From: Lysinibacillus composti
Lineage (GTDB): Bacteria; Bacillota; Bacilli; Bacillales_A; Planococcaceae
Reading direction: 5' to 3'
DNA: 64,000 nucleotides
Assembly (NCBI RefSeq): GCF_016908465.1
Contig: NZ_JAFBDY010000001.1
Location: forward strand, 62,001 to 126,000
A program made the translations under genes and the position numbers. Position 1 is the first letter of the stretch. Each line of letters starts with the position of its first letter. The notes beneath the pieces were generated by a model, which had not been told where the DNA came from, did not search any database, and saw nothing but the letters and a program-made list of their open reading frames with translations. Positions 46,653-54,696 of the stretch are shown in pieces.

Positions 46653-47610
46653 ACTTCTGCTTTAGCTTGACAACGATTAATATTAAAAATGGACTGAGGA
46701 TAATTCCATAAATCCCAAATAGTAAGATTGAAGCTGCGCTTATAAAGAAAGTATGGACAGTGCGAATATGGAATGTCGATGCCCACAGCATAGACTCAAC
46801 AATTTGTCGGGTAATTAGTATAAATATATATAATATTATGATTGATACACTGATAAAACTTTCTCCGACTGCAAAAAAGTAAATGGAAATCGGAATCAAA
46901 AACAAACCAATTCCAAAGAATGGGAGACTATCAGCTAATGAAATGAGAAAAGCTTTATTAATTGGATGTTCGAATTGTAGTAATGCTAGTCCACAACTTA
47001 GTATAAAAAATGTGATAATAAATAATTGAAATTCCACAAAAATAAAATAACTTAATAAACTAGTCCCTTTCGTGAAGTAATTTTTCCATTCCTGACGATA
47101 TTTCTTTGGCACATAGATGAAAAACCAGTATCGATTCTTTTTTGACTCAAATAATGAAAAGTAAAATGCAACGATAAATATAAACATTTCTATTAAATAT
47201 TGAATAACATCTTGTAGAAAGTTTCCAATGCCCATTATTGCTGAATCAATTAAAGAAATTGATTTATTAAAAATAGAATCAAATACAATTAAATTACTAT
47301 GATTAATAACTTGTTGTAACTCTTTTACTTGTTCTGTTATTTCCGGGTAAATTGAAATTATGCTTTGAAGAGTTATATAAAAAAATGAATAAGTGATAAG
47401 GAAAATTAATATAGATATGGTAATGGCACTTAATATGTATGGTAGTTTTAATCGCTTATGACAAAAGTCCACCACTGGAAATAACAGATATGCAAAAAAT
47501 ATTGCTAAAGAGATTGGTAAAACCATCCATAAAATCAAAAAGTATAATGTTAATACCAAATACTTCGTCAGACTTTTGAATGAGAATTCGCCAATTTTAT
47601 TAGTTTTCAA
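46642..47610 (-). CDS. ytvI: AI-2E transporter family permease (YtvI)
   Basis: A 322-residue polytopic membrane protein of the AI-2E/PerM family. It has paired N-terminal helices (YLVLTLYFLILWMVLPISLAIFFAYLLFPVV), an amphipathic middle region, and a C-terminal set of helices ending near ILLFGIYGIILSPFLILIV. Family members export small solutes, or Na+ in some cases; the substrate here is unknown. A TTG at 47610 has AGAGGTGA at good spacing; the GTG at 47640 has none, so the shorter form is preferred. It is convergent with fxsA and divergent from citZ. Confidence 0.82.
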   Translation of the reverse strand: MKTNKIGEFSFKSLTKYLVLTLYFLILWMVLPISLAIFFAYLLFPVVDFCHKRLKLPYILSAITISILIFLITYSFFYITLQSIISIYPEITEQVKELQQVINHSNLIVFDSIFNKSISLIDSAIMGIGNFLQDVIQYLIEMFIFIVAFYFSLFESKKNRYWFFIYVPKKYRQEWKNYFTKGTSLLSYFIFVEFQLFIITFFILSCGLALLQFEHPINKAFLISLADSLPFFGIGLFLIPISIYFFAVGESFISVSIIILYIFILITRQIVESMLWASTFHIRTVHTFFISAASILLFGIYGIILSPFLILIVVKLKQKSTY

Positions 47611-47720
47611 ATTATTCACCTCTATTTTTGATATTTTCACTCTCGTTCATATCTAATAATTCTCTTTTGGGCGGATTTTTTATTTTAAAATCAAGATTTT
47701 TGTTATTTCTAGTAATTTCA

Positions 47721-47749
47721 TTCACAAAGCCGTCAAAATTGATTATAAT
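47721..47749 (+). promoter_or_regulatory. SigA promoter of citZ
   Basis: TTCACA (47721-47726) and a perfect TATAAT (47744-47749) are separated by 17 bp. Transcription would start near 47756. Confidence 0.7.
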
Positions 47750-47754
47750 AACAA

Positions 47755-47770
47755 ATGTAAGCGATTAACT
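47755..47770 (+). promoter_or_regulatory. cre-like site at the citZ transcription start
   Basis: ATGTAAGCGATTAACT matches the CcpA site pattern except at one or two positions. It sits at +1 of the predicted start, where bound CcpA would block initiation. B. subtilis citZ is a known CcpA target. Confidence 0.55.
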
Positions 47771-47813
47771 TATAGGTTTATATGAGCAAACATTCTAAGT
47801 GTCTGAGAAAAAA

Positions 47814-47830
47814 AGAAAGCACTTACAAAC
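47814..47830 (-). promoter_or_regulatory. Second cre-like site in the citZ leader
   Basis: Read on the minus strand, TTTGTAAGTGCTTTCT fits the cre pattern with one core mismatch. It is about 60 nt downstream of the predicted start, a roadblock position. Confidence 0.4.
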
Positions 47831-47857
47831 GAAAAAAATTAAGAGGGAGCGATTTTT

Positions 47858-48973
47858 ATGACAGCAACTCGCGGTTTAGAAGGTATTGTAGCGGCAGAGT
47901 CGAAAATTAGTTCAATCATCGATGACACACTTACATATGTAGGGTATAACATTGACGATTTAGCAGATAACGCTTCATTTGAAGAAGTAATCTATCTTTT
48001 ATGGCATACTCGTCTACCAAAAGCAGATGAATTAGCTGAATTAAAGCAACAACTTGCTGAAAATGCTGAAATTCCACAAGCTATTATTGATCAATTTAAG
48101 GCTTATCCATTAAATACAGTGCATCCAATGGCTGCATTACGTTCAGCAGTATCATTATTAGGGGTATTTGATGATGAAGCTGACGAAATGACACCAGAAG
48201 CAAACTATCGTAAAGCAATTCGCTTACAAGCGAAAATCTCTACGATTGTTACTGCGTTCTCTCGTATCCGTAAAGGATTAGAACCAGTTGCACCAAAACC
48301 TGAATTAGGATATGCTGCAAACTTCTTATATATGTTACATGGAAAAGATCCACAACCAATCGAAATTGAAGCTTTCAATAAAGCATTAGTACTTCATGCT
48401 GACCATGAATTAAATGCTTCAACATTCACAGCGCGTGTTTGTGTAGCTACACTTTCTGATGTGTATTCTGGTATTACAGCTGCAATTGGCGCATTAAAAG
48501 GACCACTTCATGGTGGTGCAAATGAGCAAGTTATGAAAATGTTATCTGAAGTTGGTTCAATTGAGAACGTTGAATCATATGTTCAAAACAAATTAGATAA
48601 CAAAGAAAAAATTATGGGATTCGGTCACCGTGTATATCGTAAAGGAGACCCACGTGCAAAACACTTACGTGTAATGTCTGAAAAACTTACAGCATTAACA
48701 GGTAAACCAGAACTTTACGAAATGTCTGTGAAAATTCATGACATGGTAGTAGGACAAAAAAATCTACCTGCGAACGTAGACTTCTTCTCTGCTTCAGTTT
48801 ATGATTCACTAGGCATTGAACATGATTTATTCACACCGATTTTTGCAGTTTCGCGTACATCTGGTTGGTTAGCACATATTTTAGAGCAATATGCAAATAA
48901 CCGTCTGATTCGTCCACGTGCAGAATACGTTGGACCTGGTATGCAAAAATATGTCCCAGTTGATGAACGATAA
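47858..48973 (+). CDS. citZ: Citrate synthase
   Basis: A 371-residue enzyme that condenses acetyl-CoA with oxaloacetate at the entry to the TCA cycle. Catalytic blocks are KGPLHGGANEQVMKML, IMGFGHRVYRKGDPRAKHL and NVDFFSASVYDSLGI, which hold the two catalytic histidines and the aspartate in the Gram-positive short type. The ATG at 47858 follows AGAGGGAGC. It is first in citZ-icd-mdh, the usual order in Bacillus. A stem-loop and a new ribosome binding site separate it from icd. Confidence 0.97.
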   Translation: MTATRGLEGIVAAESKISSIIDDTLTYVGYNIDDLADNASFEEVIYLLWHTRLPKADELAELKQQLAENAEIPQAIIDQFKAYPLNTVHPMAALRSAVSLLGVFDDEADEMTPEANYRKAIRLQAKISTIVTAFSRIRKGLEPVAPKPELGYAANFLYMLHGKDPQPIEIEAFNKALVLHADHELNASTFTARVCVATLSDVYSGITAAIGALKGPLHGGANEQVMKMLSEVGSIENVESYVQNKLDNKEKIMGFGHRVYRKGDPRAKHLRVMSEKLTALTGKPELYEMSVKIHDMVVGQKNLPANVDFFSASVYDSLGIEHDLFTPIFAVSRTSGWLAHILEQYANNRLIRPRAEYVGPGMQKYVPVDER

Positions 48974-48997
48974 TTTATAAAATATGTTAAAATTGTC

Positions 48998-49063
48998 TGG
49001 GACTGTGTTTAAATAATGTTCATCCGGCTAAAATGCTAGCTGAACATTATAATACACAGTCCT
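48998..49063 (+). repeat. Long hairpin between citZ and icd
   Basis: GGACTGTGT (49000-49008) pairs with ACACAGTCC (49054-49062), and ATAATGTTCA (49013-49022) with TGAACATTAT (49041-49050), giving a two-part stem. No T-run follows, so it probably does not terminate. It may set the citZ/icd ratio by processing or stability. Confidence 0.65.
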
Positions 49064-49091
49064 AGGCTTGTGAATATAGGAGGCAACATTC

Positions 49092-50357
49092 ATGACTAAC
49101 GGTAAAATTGTAGTAGAAAACGGCGTATTAAACGTACCAAACAATCCAGTTATTCCTTTCATTGAAGGTGACGGAATTGGTCCAGATATCTGGGCAGCAG
49201 CATCTCGTGTAATTGATGCAGCAGTAGAAAAAGCATATAATGGCGAAAAGAAAATCGAATGGTTAGAAGTTCTTGCAGGTGAAAAAGCATTCAACCAAAC
49301 AGGTGAATGGTTACCACAAGAAACTTTAGATAAAATCAATGAATACTTAATCGCAATTAAAGGACCTCTTACTACTCCAATCGGTGGCGGAATTCGTTCT
49401 TTAAACGTAGCATTACGTCAACAACTTGACTTATATGTTTGCTTACGTCCAGTACGTCACTTCGACGGTGTACCATCTCCAGTTAAACGTCCTGAAGATG
49501 TAGATATGGTTATTTTCCGTGAAAACACTGAAGATATCTATGCTGGTATTGAATACGAAGCAGAATCTGCAGATGCTAAAAAAATCATCAACTTCTTACA
49601 AACTGAAATGGGTGTTAATAAAATCCGTTTCCCAGAAACTTCAGGTATCGGTATTAAACCAGTATCAAAAGAAGGTACAGAACGTTTAGTACGTTCAGCT
49701 ATCGAATATGCAATCAAACATAATCGTCCATCTGTTACTTTAGTACACAAAGGTAACATCATGAAATTCACAGAAGGTGGATTCAAAAAATGGGGTTATG
49801 AACTAGCTGAAAGAGAATTCGGTGATCAAACATTCACTTGGGAACAATACGATCGCATTAAAGCAGAACAAGGCGTAGAAGTTGCAAATAAAGCACAAGC
49901 TGATGCTGAAGCTGCTGGTAAAGTTATCGTAAAAGATTCTATCGCTGATATCTTCTTACAACAAATTTTAACTCGTCCAAGAGAGTTCGACGTAGTAGCT
50001 ACAATGAACTTAAACGGTGACTACATTTCTGATGCACTAGCTGCACAAGTTGGTGGTATTGGTATCGCTCCAGGAGCTAACATCAACTACGTAACTGGAC
50101 ATGCTATTTTCGAAGCAACTCACGGAACAGCTCCAAAATATGCTGGTCTTGACAAAGTTAACCCATCTTCAGTACTTCTTTCAGGTGTATTAATGCTTGA
50201 ACACTTAGGATGGCAAGAAGCTGCAGATTTAATTACTAAATCTGTAGAACAAACAATCTCTTCTAAAGTAGTAACTTATGACTTCGCTCGTTTAATGGAA
50301 GGTGCTACAGAAGTTGCATGTTCTGAATTTGCTAATGAATTAATCAAAAACCTTTAA
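49092..50357 (+). CDS. icd: Isocitrate dehydrogenase (NADP+)
   Basis: A 421-residue enzyme that oxidises isocitrate to 2-oxoglutarate with NADP+. It has [15 protein letters not shown], the substrate-binding [25 protein letters not shown], whose serine is the phosphorylation-equivalent site, and [19 protein letters not shown], the nucleotide-binding region of the NADP type. The ATG at 49092 follows AGGAGGCAAC. Codon choice is strongly biased toward CAA, GAA and AAC-type codons, as in a highly expressed gene. Confidence 0.97.
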   Translation: MTNGKIVVENGVLNVPNNPVIPFIEGDGIGPDIWAAASRVIDAAVEKAYNGEKKIEWLEVLAGEKAFNQTGEWLPQETLDKINEYLIAIKGPLTTPIGGGIRSLNVALRQQLDLYVCLRPVRHFDGVPSPVKRPEDVDMVIFRENTEDIYAGIEYEAESADAKKIINFLQTEMGVNKIRFPETSGIGIKPVSKEGTERLVRSAIEYAIKHNRPSVTLVHKGNIMKFTEGGFKKWGYELAEREFGDQTFTWEQYDRIKAEQGVEVANKAQADAEAAGKVIVKDSIADIFLQQILTRPREFDVVATMNLNGDYISDALAAQVGGIGIAPGANINYVTGHAIFEATHGTAPKYAGLDKVNPSSVLLSGVLMLEHLGWQEAADLITKSVEQTISSKVVTYDFARLMEGATEVACSEFANELIKNL

Positions 50358-50530
50358 TTTACAATATAATTATTTATATTGATTGAAATTATTAGTTTTG
50401 AGTGCTAAATATTTGATTTTAGTGAATGAAAGTAACAAAATATAATTGATTAAAAGGGGAAGTGCTTTATGCATCTTCCTCTTTAAATTTCTCTTCATTC
50501 TTACAACCTAAATCAAAGGAGCGTACTCAA
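50358..50530 (+). promoter_or_regulatory. icd-mdh spacer with hairpin
   Basis: An AT-rich 173-nt spacer. At about 50453-50486 an AAAAGGGGAAG..TGC / GCA..TCTTCCTCTTT inverted repeat forms a hairpin with a weak T-rich tail, perhaps a partial terminator that lowers read-through into mdh. An ORF start at 50462 is inside it and is not real. Confidence 0.4.
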
Positions 50531-51472
50531 ATGACAAATTTGAAACGTAAAAAAATCTCTGTAATTGGTGCTGGTTTTACGGGTGCTACTGCAGCATTTT
50601 TAGCAGCACAAAAAGAACTTGGAGACGTCGTGTTAGTAGACATTCCGCAAGCTGAAAACCCTACAAAAGGGAAAGCTCTTGACATGTGGGAAGCTGCTCC
50701 AGTACAAGGCTTTGATTCTCATGTAAGAGGTACTTCGAATTATGAAGACACTGCTGATTCTGATCTAGTCATTATTACTGCTGGCGTTGCTCGAAAACCT
50801 GGGATGAGCCGAGATGATTTAGTTCAAATAAATCAAAAAGTAATGAAGTCAGTGGCATCTGAAATTTCTAAGTATTCGCCAAATTCAATCATCCTAGTTT
50901 TAACCAACCCGGTGGATGCCATGTCTTATACAGTTTTCAAAGAAACGGGCTTTCCAAAAAACAGGGTAATAGGTCAATCAGGTGTACTTGATACAGCTCG
51001 TTTTTGTGCATTCGTTGCTGAAGAATTAAACATTTCAGTTAAAGATATTAAAGGTTTTGTATTAGGGGGACATGGCGATACAATGGTTCCACTTACTCGT
51101 TATTCCTATGCGGGTGGTATTCCATTGGAGACTTTAATTCCTTCTGAACGATTAGAAGAAATTGTTCAACGCACACGTGTTGGCGGTGGAGAGATTGTAA
51201 ACCTATTAGGTAATGGATCCGCTTACTACGCTCCTGCTGCTGCGTTAGTCGAAATGGCAGAGGCTATTATTAAAGATCAAAAACGTGTATTACCTTCAAT
51301 TGCCTATTTAGAAGGTGAGTATGGTTACGAAGGCATCTATTTAGGGGTTCCAACATTACTAGGTGCAAACGGTATTGAAAAAATCTTTGAACTAGAATTA
51401 ACTAATGACGAAAAAGCTGCTCTAGATCAATCAGCTGAAGCTGTGCGGTCGGTAATGGGAGTACTAGAATAA
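50531..51472 (+). CDS. mdh: Malate dehydrogenase
   Basis: A 313-residue LDH-like malate dehydrogenase that interconverts malate and oxaloacetate with NAD. The Rossmann start is [21 protein letters not shown], the mobile-loop substrate arginines are in [13 protein letters not shown], and the catalytic histidine is in [16 protein letters not shown]. The ATG at 50531 has AAAGGAGCG at 50516-50524. It is the last gene of the citZ-icd-mdh set, followed by a terminator. Confidence 0.97.
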   Translation: MTNLKRKKISVIGAGFTGATAAFLAAQKELGDVVLVDIPQAENPTKGKALDMWEAAPVQGFDSHVRGTSNYEDTADSDLVIITAGVARKPGMSRDDLVQINQKVMKSVASEISKYSPNSIILVLTNPVDAMSYTVFKETGFPKNRVIGQSGVLDTARFCAFVAEELNISVKDIKGFVLGGHGDTMVPLTRYSYAGGIPLETLIPSERLEEIVQRTRVGGGEIVNLLGNGSAYYAPAAALVEMAEAIIKDQKRVLPSIAYLEGEYGYEGIYLGVPTLLGANGIEKIFELELTNDEKAALDQSAEAVRSVMGVLE

Positions 51473-51484
51473 TCCGCTTAAGAA

Positions 51485-51517
51485 CGAGCAGGGACAACCT
51501 TGCTCGATTTTTTTGTT
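51485..51517 (+). terminator. Terminator after mdh
   Basis: CGAGCA (51485-51490) and TGCTCG (51501-51506), extended by G-C pairs inside, followed by ATTTTTTTG. Confidence 0.82.
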
Positions 51518-51636
51518 TTTGTTACTTGAAGAGTTCCAACTAAATGTTTTTGGGTGTGACTATACTTCTTCGAATTGATCATGTTGATAATCCACTAAGA
51601 TGTGTGTTTAAACCGAGACTTCTCAGAAGAATGGGT

Positions 51637-51703
51637 CCCCCTTTTCTTTATTGTTATTTTCAGAAAAAATTGTTACTATAAAGTTAATCTAACAATAAAG
51701 GGG
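51637..51703 (+). promoter_or_regulatory. Inverted repeat covering the MaoC-like gene ribosome binding site
   Basis: TTTATTGTTA (51647-51656) pairs perfectly with TAACAATAAA (51690-51699). After a 5-nt bulge, CCCCC (51637-51641) can pair with GGGG (51700-51703). AAAGGGG is the ribosome binding site, so folding would hide it. This matters only if transcription starts before 51637. Confidence 0.45.
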
Positions 51704-51711
51704 TTGCTCAA

Positions 51712-52149
51712 TTGTTGTTACGAAAGGGTACTAAAATTGGTAAAAAGATAGATGAGCTTTCTGTTGGTGAAAGGTTAAACTTAACTGAAAAGATTGAAGA
51801 TAAAGATTTGCTATTATATTTAGGACTCACAAATGATAGTAATCCATTATTTATTCAACATGATTACGCAGCAGAAACTTCATTCAAGAAACCAATTGTA
51901 CCAGTAATCATGCTTAATGGCATTATTACTTCTGCTATTTCCAAACATTTACCGGGTCCAGGTTCATATATACTAGAGCAAAATATATCTTATTTATTGC
52001 CGGTGTATCATTATGAAACAATTGAAGTATTACTTGAAGTTCAGCAAATAAATACCGTTGAAAATATTGTGGATGTCTTTGTCACAGCACTTAACGAAGA
52101 AAAACAGCAAATAATTGAGGGCGTCTTTAAAGTAATGCCTCCAGTGTAA
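51712..52149 (+). CDS. MaoC-like hotdog protein lacking the catalytic histidine
   Basis: A 145-residue hotdog-fold protein resembling (R)-specific enoyl-CoA hydratases. The family motif (D-x-N-P-x-H-x-D) appears as LTNDSNPLFIQHDYA. The Asp is kept (D42), but the catalytic His position (47) is Phe; a His occurs three residues later (H50). Hydratase activity is therefore doubtful, and acyl-CoA or acyl-ACP binding is an alternative. The start is a TTG at 51712 with AAAGGGG 9 nt before. It lies 60 nt upstream of phoP in the same direction and may be co-transcribed with it. Confidence 0.8.
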   Translation: MLLRKGTKIGKKIDELSVGERLNLTEKIEDKDLLLYLGLTNDSNPLFIQHDYAAETSFKKPIVPVIMLNGIITSAISKHLPGPGSYILEQNISYLLPVYHYETIEVLLEVQQINTVENIVDVFVTALNEEKQQIIEGVFKVMPPV

Positions 52150-52167
52150 TATTTTTCCTTTACTAGG

Positions 52168-52187
52168 TTTGAAATGGGGGTTTCAAA
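52168..52187 (+). promoter_or_regulatory. G-loop hairpin in the phoP leader
   Basis: TTTGAAA (52168-52174) and TTTCAAA (52181-52187) form a perfect 7-bp stem with the loop TGGGGG. It ends 10 nt before the phoP ribosome binding site (GGAGGA at 52197-52202). The stretch GGGGGTTTC (52176-52184) is exactly complementary to the 5' hairpin of the small RNA proposed downstream of phoR. Confidence 0.55.
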
Positions 52188-52209
52188 TCAATATTTGGAG
52201 GATTCTTTT

Positions 52210-52923
52210 ATGGAAAAAACAATACTAGTCGTAGAAGACGAATTTTCAATCGCAACGTTGTTAAAGTATAACCTTGAACGAGCAGGCTTTGAAGTATTGC
52301 TAGCTCATGACGGAAAAGTTGGGTTTGAAATGGCAATCGAAAAAACACCAGACTTAATCATTCTAGATTTAATGTTACCAACGATGGATGGAATGGAAGT
52401 ATGTAAAGAATTACGAAGCCTAAAGAAAAACATTCCAATTATCATGCTGACTGCTCGTGATGACGAATTCGATAAAGTATTAGGTTTAGAACTTGGAGCA
52501 GATGACTATATGACAAAGCCCTTTAGTCCTCGGGAAGTTATTGCTCGAGTAAAGGCAGTGTTAAGACGTTTTACTTCAGTTACAATTCCGGAAGAGGAAG
52601 AGACGGGAAAAAATTTTTATCTTTACGATAATCTACAGGTATTCCCAGAACGCTTTGAAGCTTTCTTAGACAATATACCACTTGAGTTTACTCCTAAAGA
52701 GTTTGAACTGCTTGTGTATTTACTAGAAAATAAAAATCGTGTTTTGACTCGAGACCAATTATTAAGTGCAGTTTGGAATTATGATTTTGCAGGTGATACT
52801 CGAATCGTAGATGTACACATAAGCCATTTGCGAGATAAAATAGAAGAAAATACTCGTAAACCGAAGTTTATTAAAACAATACGTGGAATAGGCTATAAAT
52901 TTGAGGAGCCGAAAAACATATGA
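52210..52923 (+). CDS. phoP: Phosphate response regulator PhoP
   Basis: A 237-residue OmpR-type response regulator that controls phosphate-starvation genes. Its receiver domain has DE at 10-11, the phospho-acceptor D53 in LIILDLMLPTMDG, and the KPFSP lysine. The winged-helix DNA-binding domain has FTPKEFELLVYLLENKNRVLTRDQLL and TRIVDVHISHLRDKIEE. The ATG at 52210 has GGAGGA upstream; an ATG at 52174 lies within the leader hairpin and is rejected. It overlaps phoR by 4 nt, so the pair is translationally coupled. Confidence 0.95.
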   Translation: MEKTILVVEDEFSIATLLKYNLERAGFEVLLAHDGKVGFEMAIEKTPDLIILDLMLPTMDGMEVCKELRSLKKNIPIIMLTARDDEFDKVLGLELGADDYMTKPFSPREVIARVKAVLRRFTSVTIPEEEETGKNFYLYDNLQVFPERFEAFLDNIPLEFTPKEFELLVYLLENKNRVLTRDQLLSAVWNYDFAGDTRIVDVHISHLRDKIEENTRKPKFIKTIRGIGYKFEEPKNI

Positions 52924-54368
52924 AAACCTTCAGTAATCGATTTTTTCTATTCTTCATATTGTTAACAGGTTCGATTTTAGCTGTCCTTGGCATGGTCTTA
53001 GGTCAGCTTTTTCCATTCTATTTGGAAAAGTACTTAGAACTTGGTGGGTTTCATTTAAGTAAAAATGAAATTGACTATTACAATGCACAATTTATTATTG
53101 CATTATCTTTTTTATTGATTGTTAGTTTTCTTTTAATTAGTTTCGTTGCCTATAAACTATTTCGAAATTTACTTGACCCAATTGATAATGTTACCCAAAC
53201 TGCTCGTGAACTTACAAAAGGAAATTATCGAGCTAGAGCATATGCAAATGGACCACTTTCAATTGTTGAGTTAAGAAATTCCATTAATATCTTGGCGCGA
53301 AATCTACAAGAGATGGTAAAAATGCGTGAAATCGAAGAAGAACGATTAAAAACACTAATAGAAAATATGGGTAGTGCACTCATTATGATTGACCGTGAAG
53401 GAAATGTGTCCATAGTAAATGGTAAATTTTTAGATGAATTTGAGTTAACATTAGAGGAAGTTCGAGGGAAAAGTTTTTTAACTTTAGGGCTACCGGAAGA
53501 AATTGAAAAGTTTATTGATCATGTATTTTTAACTGAACTTCCCTATAGAAAACAAATAGAGGTTGTCGTCGATCAAGAAATCTTTTATAAGCAAATCTAT
53601 GGTGCACCAGTAGTAGGAGAGCATGGTAGATGGCTTGGTGTCGTAATTGTCATGCATGATATCTCTGAACTTGTTCGTCTGGAGCAAGTAAGGAAGGACT
53701 TCGTTGCAAACGTATCACATGAGTTGCGTACGCCTATTACATCTATTAAAGGATTTTCTGAGACATTGTTAGATGGTGCCTTTAAGGATGAAAAGATGTT
53801 GCTTTCATTTTTAGATATTATTTACCAAGAAAGTAATCGTCTACAAATGCTAATTCAAGACTTACTTGAGTTATCAAAAATCGAAAGACAGGGATATACA
53901 ATTTCATTTAGTCCTACAAGCTTACAGGAAGTACTGATTCGTGCAGTAGAACTGACAAGCCCAAGGATGGATGAAAAGAATATGCAATTTGCTGTAGATA
54001 TCAAAAGAGATGTAATGGTTAATGGTGATGCTAATCGGTTAATGCAAATTTTCACCAACCTAATCACGAATGCCATTACGTATTCACCGGAGGATACGAC
54101 GATTACATTACGAATTAAATACACCGATGAATATGGAATTGTTGAAGTACAAGATCAGGGAATTGGAATAGAAAAAACTGAAATCGCACGTATTTTTGAA
54201 CGATTCTATCGCGTTGATAAGGCTCGAAGTCGTAACTCTGGTGGGACAGGTCTGGGTCTGGCTATTGTGAAGCATTTAGTAGAGGCTCATCATGGGAAAA
54301 TTTATGTAGAAAGTACTGTTGGAAAGGGTAGCTGTATGAAAGTATTTATCCCTATTCACAAGTTGTAA
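52920..54368 (+). CDS. phoR: Sensor histidine kinase PhoR, short extracytoplasmic region
   Basis: A 482-residue membrane kinase, about 100 residues shorter than B. subtilis PhoR. Two membrane segments (about 8-31 and 57-80) enclose only about 25-30 residues, so the large PDC-like outer domain is missing. HAMP (82-132), PAS (about 140-245), HisKA with H267 in NVSHELRTPITSIKGFSE, and HATPase_c with NLITNAITYSPEDT, DQGIGIEKTEIARIFERFYRVDKARSRNSGGTGLGLAIVK follow. Phosphate signals probably reach it through the cytoplasm or membrane, as proposed for PAS-type PhoR (inference). Confidence 0.94.
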   Translation: MKTFSNRFFLFFILLTGSILAVLGMVLGQLFPFYLEKYLELGGFHLSKNEIDYYNAQFIIALSFLLIVSFLLISFVAYKLFRNLLDPIDNVTQTARELTKGNYRARAYANGPLSIVELRNSINILARNLQEMVKMREIEEERLKTLIENMGSALIMIDREGNVSIVNGKFLDEFELTLEEVRGKSFLTLGLPEEIEKFIDHVFLTELPYRKQIEVVVDQEIFYKQIYGAPVVGEHGRWLGVVIVMHDISELVRLEQVRKDFVANVSHELRTPITSIKGFSETLLDGAFKDEKMLLSFLDIIYQESNRLQMLIQDLLELSKIERQGYTISFSPTSLQEVLIRAVELTSPRMDEKNMQFAVDIKRDVMVNGDANRLMQIFTNLITNAITYSPEDTTITLRIKYTDEYGIVEVQDQGIGIEKTEIARIFERFYRVDKARSRNSGGTGLGLAIVKHLVEAHHGKIYVESTVGKGSCMKVFIPIHKL

Positions 54369-54370
54369 AC

Positions 54371-54424
54371 TTAACAATACATTAACATAACTGTGATACT
54401 AACTTCATATTTTCCGAATATAGT
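54371..54424 (+). promoter_or_regulatory. Candidate PhoP-activated promoter downstream of phoR
   Basis: TTAACA at 54371-54376 and 54382-54387, GTGATA at 54393-54398 and TTCATA at 54404-54409 repeat every 11 bp. The PhoP box consists of four TT(A/T/C)ACA units with 5-bp spacers; two units are exact, one matches 5 of 6, and one is weak. TATAGT (54419-54424) is the -10. With a start near 54431, the box spans -60 to -22, the usual position for PhoP activation. Confidence 0.45.
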
Positions 54425-54430
54425 AGTTAA

Positions 54431-54523
54431 TAGAAACCCCCCTGTTTCAGATTTAATAATTAGCATAGTGCATAGACATTTAGTCTAAGATAGCGAACGA
54501 TATTCAGTTCGCTATTTTTTTTT
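54431..54523 (+). ncRNA. Putative PhoP-controlled small RNA with C-rich loop
   Basis: From the predicted start (54431) to the terminator T-run is about 92 nt, with no ORF. It opens with GAAAC-CCCCCT-GTTTC (54433-54448), a hairpin with a C-rich loop as in known Gram-positive regulatory RNAs such as FsrA and RsaE. It has a small TAGAC/GTCTA hairpin (54473-54488) and ends in the terminator. GAAACCCCC (54433-54441) pairs without mismatch to 52176-52184 in the phoP leader. It could instead be the untranslated 3' end of the phoPR mRNA. Confidence 0.35.
54491..54523 (+). terminator. Terminator downstream of phoR
   Basis: TAGCGAAC (54491-54498) pairs with GTTCGCTA (54507-54514), followed by nine T residues. 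It is strong and would stop both phoPR read-through and the proposed small RNA. Confidence 0.9.
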
Positions 54524-54696
54524 GACACCGCATAACAAAAGTGTCTTATCAGCTTAACAAGAATGTGTCATGAGTTTTATAAAGCTTCCATTCTAATGAT
54601 TACTAAAGATGGATTTTTTGAAACCTTTTCGTATTTGTTACGTAGATAAGCATAAGATTACAAAAGTTTTACAAAAAGTTTGATAGGGGGAACAAT
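54524..54696 (+). promoter_or_regulatory. Upstream region of hflK
   Basis: TTGACA at 54522-54527 with TCTTAT at 54544-54549 (16-bp spacing) is a possible promoter. ATTACA (54657-54662) and TTTACA (54668-54673) are 11 bp apart and look like half a PhoP box. They lie within 40 nt of the coding start with no -10 following, so they are not called functional. Confidence 0.35.

Noticed and set aside
54657-54673. ATTACA/TTTACA pair 11 bp apart before hflK, resembling a PhoP box
   Set aside because: Only two units, and they lie within 40 nt of the start codon with no -10 after them.
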